Shown here one piece after another: positions 57,439-64,000 of a stretch of DNA of 64,000 nucleotides. The DNA is from Tunturiibacter gelidiferens (GTDB lineage Bacteria; Acidobacteriota; Terriglobia; Terriglobales; Acidobacteriaceae). The position numbers and the translations under genes are program-made. The notes under the pieces are model-generated. The model did not search any database. It had not been told where the DNA came from and was given only the letters and a program-made list of their open reading frames with translations. Every line of letters starts with the position of its first letter. Positions within the stretch are counted from its first letter, which is position 1. Where the stretch lies: assembly GCF_013410115.1 (NCBI RefSeq), contig NZ_JACCCV010000001.1:1426001-1490000 (forward strand). The letters are read 5' to 3'.

Positions 57439-58586
57439 AGCTTTACCTTATCTTGTCCGCTGCGGAGCAGCTCCAGCGCTGCTTCTACAACCTCGTCCGT
57501 TGATATCTGCATGAGCCCCGGCTCCGTCTCTGCGTGCCGCGAGTGGTCTGTTCGGCTGGACTCGTGTCGCAACACTCGCGCCTTTGAACTGTCGGTCATG
57601 TAAGGGCCGTTGCGAGAGGGATCGGTGGGGCCGTATAAACCGACTGTGGGATGGTCCAGGGTGGCTGCGAGGTGCAGTGGTCCGGTGTCCCCGGCGATCA
57701 CCACTCCGGCGCGGCGCACGAGCGCAATCATCTGCTCGACGGAGCAGGGAACGGAAGTGGCAAAACCATCGCTGGCGTCAACGACTGCATCTGCAAATCG
57801 ATGGCCGGGAGCTTCGTTTACGAGTGAGTGAAATCCGGCTCGGCCCAGAGCTGCAGCGACGGCGGCGTATCTCTCCGCGGGCCATTGCTTGGCCCCCCAG
57901 CCGGCTGTAGGGGCGAGGAAGACGAATCCGTCTCTGATCGATGAGGTCTGGGCTAGAAGTCTGTCGCACCATAACTCGGCCTTCGGGTTTACCGGCAGCG
58001 TTACTGCTGCTGGTCTCAGAGTTTCTCCCACTGCGGCGCCTAGCAGCTCGCACGCCTGCTCCACTACGTGGGTGGAGGTGGTTGCTATCGGATGTCGATA
58101 GAGCCAGCGCGCAGGAGTCTCACGTGGACTCGCTGGCCCGGCAAAGATCGGTGTGGCGGCCATTCGCCCCACGAGTGCGGACTTTATCGACCCCTGCATG
58201 TCGACGCAGACGTCATACCGGGCTGCACGGAGTTCACGACGCGTCGTATTGATCTCGGCCAGAGTGGAGGGAGCAAAAGGGCGGTTGCTCCAAGCTTTGG
58301 CAGGCACGGGGTGCCATCGATCGATCAATGGCTTGCTGCCGCTTCGGTCGGCTTTGTGGGAGATCCGGTTGAAGTCCGTTGAAGCCTGCAGCAGTCCGCT
58401 CCAGGCGGGTTCGATCGCCCAACCGATAAACCACTCGGGATGCTTCTCGCGCAATGCAGCAACCGCGGGCATCGCGTGGAGCACATCTCCCATCGCGCCA
58501 ATCCTTACAATCAAGACGCTTCGCGAAGAATCTGACGTGTGGGTTGCGACACTGCGCGACGGTGAGGGCGTGAGTTCAGTGGCCAA
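57435..58586 (-). CDS. waaC: Lipopolysaccharide heptosyltransferase I-like glycosyltransferase (GT9)
   Basis: 383 residues. The GT9 family is clear: SVLIVRIGAMGDVLHAMPAV at the N-terminus, FLAPTAGWGAKQWPAERYAA in the middle, and VIAGDTGPLHLAATLDHPTV with GLYGPTDPSRNGPY toward the end. It would add heptose to the Kdo of LPS inner core. It follows lpxK by 30 bases. The symbol is given by best fit; other GT9 heptosyltransferases are possible. Confidence 0.82.
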   Translation of the reverse strand: MATELTPSPSRSVATHTSDSSRSVLIVRIGAMGDVLHAMPAVAALREKHPEWFIGWAIEPAWSGLLQASTDFNRISHKADRSGSKPLIDRWHPVPAKAWSNRPFAPSTLAEINTTRRELRAARYDVCVDMQGSIKSALVGRMAATPIFAGPASPRETPARWLYRHPIATTSTHVVEQACELLGAAVGETLRPAAVTLPVNPKAELWCDRLLAQTSSIRDGFVFLAPTAGWGAKQWPAERYAAVAAALGRAGFHSLVNEAPGHRFADAVVDASDGFATSVPCSVEQMIALVRRAGVVIAGDTGPLHLAATLDHPTVGLYGPTDPSRNGPYMTDSSKARVLRHESSRTDHSRHAETEPGLMQISTDEVVEAALELLRSGQDKVKL

Positions 58587-58616
58587 GCCTTCATTTTCTC
58601 ATGCAGGACCCAATCC

Positions 58617-59654
58617 CTAGCGGCCCTGGCGTCGGCGGCGATCGAGCCGGCCCACGAGCGCTACCAACTGCTCCAGCGCTTGCTTCTCATCCAGCAGTTC
58701 GACGCAGAGACGCGCCACGACAATGGGGCCTACCGTTTCCAGCCGGTCTCGGAGGGTGGGTGTCAGCTTCACGGCATCCTTTTCGGTGGTCACAAATCCA
58801 TTCGCTTCGACCGCGCGCGCCTGCTGCATCAAACGCGCAATATCGTCTTCGTCGTAGGCATGGTGATCTTCGAAGGCCACTGTCTGCATGGCCTCATAAC
58901 CCTGCGCCGCCAGCATCCGGGTAAAGTTTTCAGGTCTCGCAATTCCGCAAAAAGCAAACGGCATCGTTGGCAGCGTTACTTCGCCGCCCTCCCCCAGGCT
59001 CAACCTCCGGCGAATGATCCAGATCGAAGGCCTGCCCTTGGAGTGGCTTAATCCATCGACTACGCTTCTGAGTGTGTCCGCCTCGTCCTCTCGGAGAACC
59101 ACAACATCGGCCTGCGCTATCGCCTCGAGCGGTTCTCTCAGGTTCCCGGCTGGCAGTAGCGTGTCCTCAACATCCTCCTGCGTCAGCAAGACGATATCGA
59201 TGTCGCGAGCCAGCCGTCTGTGCTGAAATCCGTCATCCAGCAGATGAACTACCAACTTTTCCGAAGGCTCACCCTGCTCCGCCATCATGCCGGCCTGATA
59301 GCGGTCTGCTCCCACGTACACCGGGACGCCAGAACGCTGAGCCAGCAAGACGGGCTCATCACCATGCCAACGGGCGTCGTCGAACGGTTCGACCCTTGCA
59401 ATCATCTCCGAGCTGCGTTTATACCCTCGCGTGAGGATTCGTACCGCGTAGCCGCGATGGCGCAGAATGCCAGCCAGCATCAACACAACAGGTGTTTTGC
59501 CCGCGCCACCCGCCGAGACGCTACCGATGCTGATCACAGTGCTCTCCAGATGGTTGCGCTTCAACCAGCCCCAAGCAAACAGCTGCTTTTTGAGCGCAAG
59601 CGCAGCTCCGTACAGGGGAGACATCGGAAGCAGCCATGGTCGCCGCACACTCAT
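58617..59654 (-). CDS. lpxK: Tetraacyldisaccharide 4'-kinase
   Basis: 345 residues. The N-terminal LPLYGAALALKKQLFAWGWL segment and P-loop VISIGSVSAGGAGKTPVVLM are typical, as are LTRGYKRSS, VLLDDGFQHRRLARDIDIVL and EDHHAYDEDDIARL. The enzyme phosphorylates the 4' position of lipid A disaccharide at the inner membrane. Its ATG overlaps the waaA stop by four bases. Confidence 0.95.
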   Translation of the reverse strand: MSVRRPWLLPMSPLYGAALALKKQLFAWGWLKRNHLESTVISIGSVSAGGAGKTPVVLMLAGILRHRGYAVRILTRGYKRSSEMIARVEPFDDARWHGDEPVLLAQRSGVPVYVGADRYQAGMMAEQGEPSEKLVVHLLDDGFQHRRLARDIDIVLLTQEDVEDTLLPAGNLREPLEAIAQADVVVLREDEADTLRSVVDGLSHSKGRPSIWIIRRRLSLGEGGEVTLPTMPFAFCGIARPENFTRMLAAQGYEAMQTVAFEDHHAYDEDDIARLMQQARAVEANGFVTTEKDAVKLTPTLRDRLETVGPIVVARLCVELLDEKQALEQLVALVGRLDRRRRQGR

Positions 59655-60949
59655 CGCGTGGTCCTCACCCTCTCCTCCAACAGTGAGACGACGGCCTGTG
59701 CCGTCCGCGCTGCTGCTCCTGCTTGAGCTTCAAATACTGCTCGTCCGCGTTCTCCGAGTGCCCGTGAGGCTGCCTCGTCCTGCAACATCGCGATCAGCGT
59801 CTCTGCAAGCTTTTCGTTTGCGACGATGCGAATCGCTTCTGCCTCTTGCATGGTCTTTACGATCTCACGAAAGTTCTCGAAGGAAGGCCCCATCAGCACC
59901 GGCACTCCAAACTGCGCTGGTTCCAGCGGGTTGTGTCCACCCTTTGGAACCAGGCTGCCCCCGATGAAGGCCACGGACGCCAATCCGTACACCGATGCAA
60001 GATCTCCTATCGTGTCCAGCAGAAGGATCGTTCCGCCGACAACGGGATTGGGATTCTGCGTGAGTTGGCTGCACTGGAGGAATGGAGTTCCGCTTCTTCG
60101 AATCAGCTGCAAAACTTCCTCAAAGCGGTCCTTGTGCCGCGGAGCTATCAGGAGCGACGCATCCGGAATAGCTTGCCGGATCGCAGGCCACGTAGCGAGG
60201 AGGGTCTCTTCTTCGCCGGCAAGGGTGCTCCCGGCGACAACCAGTCTTGTGCCGGAGAGTATCGACGCGATTCGCTTTGTCATCTCGTTGTCGGTCCTTG
60301 CCTGCACGTCATACTTCAGATTCCCGGTCACCCGCACACGTGTCTCGGAAGCGCCGATTTTTATCAGCCTGTCCGCGGTTTCGGTACTCTGCGCAAGAAA
60401 CAGAGCAATCATCTCCAGGAACGGTCGCCAAAGTCGCCGCAGCCGCATGTATCGCGGAAACGACCGATCCGAGATCCGCGCATTCACCACTACAATCGGC
60501 ATTCCATCCCTGGTGCACTCCGCGATCAGCCGCGGCCAAAGCTCGCTCTCCATGAGCACCAGCATCTTCGGCTGCAGTACGCGCAGATACTTCCTTACGG
60601 AAAATTTGAAGTCCAACGGCAGATAAAACACCGGTGAATCCGGTAGCCTCTCCTTTGCAAGCCTCTGTCCCGTCTCCGTGGTGGTCGAAACCGCCACCAG
60701 CCAACCCGGCAGCCTCTGCTTCAGTTCGCGTATCAACTGCGTAGCGGCCATCACCTCACCGACGCTTACCGCGTGTACCCAAACCACACTGCGTCCGGCT
60801 GCGCTCGCGTGCAACCCCTTCGACACCAACCCTAGTCGTTGCCGCAGCCCCGCCCTGTATCGCCCGCTGGTTGCCATTCGCACTAACCAGTACGGAGCGA
60901 CTACCACCAGTACGGCCAGCAATAACGAGCTATAGATCACCATCATCAC
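59651..60949 (-). CDS. waaA: 3-deoxy-D-manno-octulosonic acid (Kdo) transferase
   Basis: 432 residues. An N-terminal membrane anchor (SSLLLAVLVVVAPYWLVRMA) precedes the GT-B domains with VWVHAVSVGEVMAATQLIRE, MESELWPRLIAEC, VVVNARISDRSFPRY, VAGSTLAGEEETLL and GGSLVPKGGHNPLEPAQFGV. The enzyme transfers Kdo to lipid IVA. It heads the waaA-lpxK-waaC run, which is evidence for a Kdo-containing outer membrane LPS. Confidence 0.96.
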   Translation of the reverse strand: MMMVIYSSLLLAVLVVVAPYWLVRMATSGRYRAGLRQRLGLVSKGLHASAAGRSVVWVHAVSVGEVMAATQLIRELKQRLPGWLVAVSTTTETGQRLAKERLPDSPVFYLPLDFKFSVRKYLRVLQPKMLVLMESELWPRLIAECTRDGMPIVVVNARISDRSFPRYMRLRRLWRPFLEMIALFLAQSTETADRLIKIGASETRVRVTGNLKYDVQARTDNEMTKRIASILSGTRLVVAGSTLAGEEETLLATWPAIRQAIPDASLLIAPRHKDRFEEVLQLIRRSGTPFLQCSQLTQNPNPVVGGTILLLDTIGDLASVYGLASVAFIGGSLVPKGGHNPLEPAQFGVPVLMGPSFENFREIVKTMQEAEAIRIVANEKLAETLIAMLQDEAASRALGERGRAVFEAQAGAAARTAQAVVSLLEERVRTTR

Positions 60950-61007
60950 TGTCGCCGAGCCCTCGCTTTACGTTGTACGCCAGCGGAGATGATAATCAAC
61001 CTTGGCT

Positions 61008-61706
61008 ATGAAGTCCCACCGGTTCCCCACAACTCCGATCCTACTAGTAGTCATTTTCTGCCTCTTCGCGGCGAATGCCAGGGCCGCCGACAAGAAAGCG
61101 CCTCCGGTAAAACCGGCCGACCAGTACGCGGCCTTCGAGGTGCACCCGAACGAAAAGGTCACCGTCGCGGCCGAACCTTGCGACGACCCCAAAGACTGCG
61201 ATTTCTTTCGTCTTCCCTACCTTCAGCACGGCTTCGTTGCGATCCGCGTAATCTTCACTAACGACAGCGACGCCGCGATTTCTCTCGACGATGCTCGTAT
61301 CCAGTTCATCTCCATCAATAACGACAAGATTCCTGCGGCTACGGACGATGATCTTCAGCGCCGACTCTTCTCTACCAAAGGTGCAGCGGGCCGGAAGATT
61401 CCGCTACCGCTTCCCTTGCCTCCCGTGACCGTCCACGACAAGCCTGTCGATAAACAGATCATCAAGGACGACAAAGACTTCGGATTCAACGGGACGACAG
61501 TCAATCCCCACAGCACTCTCGCTGGCTATCTCTTCTACGACGTACGTCAGCTATCGGACCGACCCCTGAAGGGCGCTGAACTCTACGTCAAGATGGTTCA
61601 CACCGTGGACGGCAAGAAACAGCTCTTCGACTTCAATATTCCTTTTGACAAATGGCTCGCGGCTCAACCTGGAGCGAAGTCCTCTGACAACGCGCCTAAA
61701 CTATGA
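61008..61706 (+). CDS. Secreted hypothetical protein
   Basis: 232 residues from ATG 61008. A signal peptide (TPILLVVIFCLFAANARAAD) is followed by a mainly beta domain: EVHPNEKVTVAAEPCDDPKD (with Cys pair CDDPKDC), AIRVIFTNDSDAAISLDDAR, and GTTVNPHSTLAGYLFYDVRQ. It resembles proteins that carry an extracytoplasmic immunoglobulin-like domain, but I name no family. It is divergent from waaA with only 58 bases between, and precedes the GNAT gene by 19 bases. Confidence 0.6.
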   Translation: MKSHRFPTTPILLVVIFCLFAANARAADKKAPPVKPADQYAAFEVHPNEKVTVAAEPCDDPKDCDFFRLPYLQHGFVAIRVIFTNDSDAAISLDDARIQFISINNDKIPAATDDDLQRRLFSTKGAAGRKIPLPLPLPPVTVHDKPVDKQIIKDDKDFGFNGTTVNPHSTLAGYLFYDVRQLSDRPLKGAELYVKMVHTVDGKKQLFDFNIPFDKWLAAQPGAKSSDNAPKL

Positions 61707-61725
61707 GCACAGGAATAATTCAGCG

Positions 61726-62250
61726 ATGACCGATCCCCTCCCGAACCGCAACGACGAGCTCAATCTACGCGCTACTACGTCTGCCGACGTTTCGCAGATT
61801 CTCGAGTTCATCCGCGAACTCGCCACTTATGAGCGTGAACCAGATGCCGTTCTCGCCACGGAAGCCGATCTGCTTCGCGATGGTTTCGGACCCAATAAAC
61901 GCTTTGATTGCGTTATCGCCGAGTTGACCAACGCAGACAGGACCATTGCCGCGGGCTTCGCTCTCTACTTCTACAACTACTCCACCTGGCGAGGCCACGC
62001 AGGTATCTATCTCGAAGACCTCTACGTCAGTCCCGAGCATCGCGGGAAGGGAATTGGGAAAGCTCTACTCACCCGCGTCGCCGCAATTGCTGTGTCCGAA
62101 GGGTGTCCTCGGTTCGAGTGGAGCGTGTTGGATTGGAACACTCCATCCATCGACTTTTATAAGCAGTTGGGAGCCGTCATGAAGTCCGAGTGGAAGGGTA
62201 TGCAGGTTTCCGGCGAAGCTCTCGCTGCTCTTGCCACACAGTCCAAATAG
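61726..62250 (+). CDS. GNAT family N-acetyltransferase
   Basis: 174 residues from ATG 61726 with AGGA upstream. The acetyl-CoA site is visible as EDLYVSPEHRGKGIGKALLT (R/Q-x2-G-x-G/A), after the strand AAGFALYFYNYSTWRGHAGI. The segment CPRFEWSVLDWNTPSIDFYK closes the fold and is typical of diamine/polyamine-type or ectoine-like GNATs. The best match is the SSAT-like group; the substrate is inferred only. Confidence 0.85.
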   Translation: MTDPLPNRNDELNLRATTSADVSQILEFIRELATYEREPDAVLATEADLLRDGFGPNKRFDCVIAELTNADRTIAAGFALYFYNYSTWRGHAGIYLEDLYVSPEHRGKGIGKALLTRVAAIAVSEGCPRFEWSVLDWNTPSIDFYKQLGAVMKSEWKGMQVSGEALAALATQSK

Positions 62251-62333
62251 GCTTGGTGAAGACTGTGAGCAATTGGCAAGCGTAGCTCTTTGCGACAAAA
62301 GACTTCTGCAACTTCCTCTATGCTGGAAGGAGC

Positions 62334-63689
62334 ATGAAAAGAATAAAAATCATCGGCGGCGGGCTGGCCGGTCCTGAAGCAGCGCTCCAGGCAGCAAAGC
62401 GCGGCTGCGAGGTCGATCTTTACGAGATGCGCCCGACGCGTTCCACCGAAGCCCATCAGACCTCTGACTTCGCCGAACTAGTCTGCTCCAACTCACTGAA
62501 GTCTGAGTCTGAAAACACCGCTCCCTGGTTGCTAAAGCAGGAGATGCGCCGGGCAGGCAGCATCCTGCTCGCCGAAGCGGATGCTACGGCTGTCCCTGCT
62601 GGCCATGCCCTTGCGGTTGACCGCGTCGAATTCTCCAAGCGCGTCGCCCAACGAATCGAGTCAGAGCCTCGTATTCGTGTTCATCGTGAAGAAGTGACCA
62701 CCCTTAACGAGGGAGACCCTGGCACTCTGACAATCCTCGCGTCAGGTCCGCTCACCAGCGCGGCGCTTGCTGCCGAACTCCAGCGCATCACTGGGTCTGA
62801 CCATCTAGCTTTCTACGACTCCATCTCCCCTATCGTTGACGCGTCGTCCATTGATATGTCGAAGGTTTACTTCGCAGCGCGCTATGACAAAGGGACCGCC
62901 GACTACATCAACTGCCCCTTCACCAAAGAAGAGTACGACCGGTTTATGGAGGCTTTGACTACCGCAGAGGCTGTGGAATCGAAGGACTGGGAGAGGTTTC
63001 CTGTTACCGGTACGGCTGAGAAGCTTCAGTATTTCGAAGGCTGTCTGCCGATTGAAGAGACGGCCCGACGTGGTCGCGATACGCTCCGTTTCGGTCCGAT
63101 GAAGCCGGTGGGGCTCACCGATCCCAAGACAGGCCGTTGGCCCTACGCTGTGGTGCAGCTCCGCCAGGAAAACCTCCGCGCCGACTCCTACAATCTTGTG
63201 GGCTTCCAGAATCACCTCAAGTACGGCGAACAGAATCGCATCCTCAGACTCATCCCTGGACTGGAGAACGCAACGTTCCTACGCTACGGCCAGATCCACC
63301 GCAACACATACATCCACGCGCCGTCTTTGCTCAGCGAAACTCTCCAACTCAAGGCTCAACCATGCATCTTGATCGCTGGCCAGCTCAGCGGCGTTGAGGG
63401 GTATACAGAGTCGATTGCCTCGGGTATGCTGGCGGGGATTTACGCCGCATCCATCGCGAACGGAAACACACCTGCAATTGCGCCGCGCTTGAGTGCGAAC
63501 GGGTCTCTGACCCACTACATCACCCACGCTGATACGAAGAAGTTCCAACCGGCCAATATTACTTTCGACCTTCTACCACCTCTGGAAGAAGATCTTCGCA
63601 AAAAAATCCGCGACAAAAAAGAACGTCACAAACTGCAGTGCGACCGTGCACTCGCCGCCTGGACGGAGTGGCTCGCACCCACGAATTAG
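62334..63689 (+). CDS. trmFO: tRNA (uracil-54-C5)-methyltransferase, folate/FAD dependent
   Basis: 451 residues. The FAD-binding start is KIIGGGLAGPEAALQAAKRG, and the family motif DLYEMRPTRSTEAHQTSDFA is followed by ELVCSNSLKSE with the conserved Cys. Other matches: YFAARYDKGTADYINCPFTK and AGQLSGVEGYTESIASG. The enzyme makes ribothymidine at tRNA position 54 using methylenetetrahydrofolate. Length is normal. It lies 83 bases after the GNAT gene. Confidence 0.96.
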   Translation: MKRIKIIGGGLAGPEAALQAAKRGCEVDLYEMRPTRSTEAHQTSDFAELVCSNSLKSESENTAPWLLKQEMRRAGSILLAEADATAVPAGHALAVDRVEFSKRVAQRIESEPRIRVHREEVTTLNEGDPGTLTILASGPLTSAALAAELQRITGSDHLAFYDSISPIVDASSIDMSKVYFAARYDKGTADYINCPFTKEEYDRFMEALTTAEAVESKDWERFPVTGTAEKLQYFEGCLPIEETARRGRDTLRFGPMKPVGLTDPKTGRWPYAVVQLRQENLRADSYNLVGFQNHLKYGEQNRILRLIPGLENATFLRYGQIHRNTYIHAPSLLSETLQLKAQPCILIAGQLSGVEGYTESIASGMLAGIYAASIANGNTPAIAPRLSANGSLTHYITHADTKKFQPANITFDLLPPLEEDLRKKIRDKKERHKLQCDRALAAWTEWLAPTN

Positions 63690-63753
63690 TGAAGGGGACT
63701 GACAATTCGATTTTGAAATTGGGAGAGCTGAGATACCCTCATCGCATCAACCT

Positions 63754-64000
63754 ATGCGAATACTCTCAGCCGCCGAAGCTATCACGCCCGCTATCGAACG
63801 CACAAAGTCAATGTTCCGGCCCTTCTCTCTTCGAAGCTTCGTCAAGCTTGGGTTGGTCGCGCTTCTGGCGGAGATGGGCGCACAGTTTATCTTCCCTCCG
63901 ACCGGCCACTTCGCTTCGCATTCGAACTCTCGGTCTGGAGCGGTCTCGTGGAGTATTAATCAGCATGCTGTGGTTGCGCTGGCAGTTGTCAGCGTTTTAT
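63754..64000 (+). CDS. N-terminal part of a membrane protein (cut by window edge)
   Basis: Open from ATG 63754 to the window end, 82 residues seen. It starts MRILSAAEAITPAIERTKSM and continues with an amphipathic segment, FRPFSLRSFVKLGLVALLAE, and ends in a hydrophobic stretch (HAVVALAVVSVLL). This layout, an 'AITPAIERTK...LFxPF' start followed by membrane helices, resembles DUF7544/DUF4013-like multi-spanning proteins, but the family is only a guess. It follows trmFO by 64 bases. Confidence 0.6.
   Translation, partial: MRILSAAEAITPAIERTKSMFRPFSLRSFVKLGLVALLAEMGAQFIFPPTGHFASHSNSRSGAVSWSINQHAVVALAVVSVL

Overview
The window looks like chromosomal DNA of a high-GC acidobacterium, most likely in or near the Acidobacteriaceae (Granulicella, Edaphobacter and Terriglobus type). 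The reasons are an Oar-like TonB-dependent receptor co-encoded with an acidobacterial-type VWA protein, several secreted proteins of kinds common in that phylum, LPS core genes, and GTG/TTG starts with purine-rich ribosome sites. This assignment rests on gene content read by eye, not on a database search.

Layout. 1-8.9 kb: a small DUF5522 protein, then a minus-strand operon of DUF5666 protein, Oar-like receptor, VWA protein and TPR protein, then a divergent VIT1-type Fe/Mn transporter. 9.3-16.5 kb: a DUF4337 membrane protein and a complete rRNA operon (16S, tRNA-Ile(GAT), tRNA-Ala(TGC), 23S, 5S, terminator) with readable pre-rRNA processing stems and boxA-like elements. 16.9-22.6 kb: an alkyltransferase-like DNA repair protein, a DUF899 protein, an AT-richer and apparently frameshifted gene with an HEPN-like motif, a Tat-exported gamma-glutamyltransferase and a SAM hydrolase with an N-terminal signal. 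22.6-27.6 kb: a four-gene envelope-stress-like operon of ECF-type sigma factor, zinc-finger anti-sigma factor, B-box membrane protein and DUF4097 membrane protein. 27.6-34.9 kb: Cu/Zn superoxide dismutase, S10 serine carboxypeptidase, thymidine kinase, S53 (sedolisin) peptidase and a secreted protein of unknown function. 34.9-43.1 kb: two VOC proteins, a methyltransferase, a YbjQ protein, rhamnose mutarotase, trpD, a Tat-exported glucoamylase-like protein and a B12-binding radical SAM protein. 43.3-45.8 kb: sucCD followed by a dense block of extragenic repeats. 45.8-53.6 kb: M16 peptidase, a secreted esterase-fold protein, egtD, and moaC with moeA. 53.7-60.9 kb: a long minus-strand run with waaA, lpxK, waaC, a membrane methyltransferase, a DUF3108 protein, a DUF2007 protein, queC and a TPR protein. 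61.0-64.0 kb: a secreted protein, a GNAT acetyltransferase, trmFO and the start of a membrane protein.

No CRISPR array, prophage, integrase or intact insertion sequence was seen. The most unusual non-coding signals are: (a) a three-copy REP-like element whose flanks are conserved while its hairpin stem changes with pairing kept; (b) a helically phased GTGGT array upstream of the S53 peptidase, with a matching double motif after the rRNA operon; and (c) clear inverted repeats around both 16S and 23S. The most unusual coding loci are the frameshifted HEPN-like gene beside the rRNA region and the SAM hydrolase carrying an export signal.
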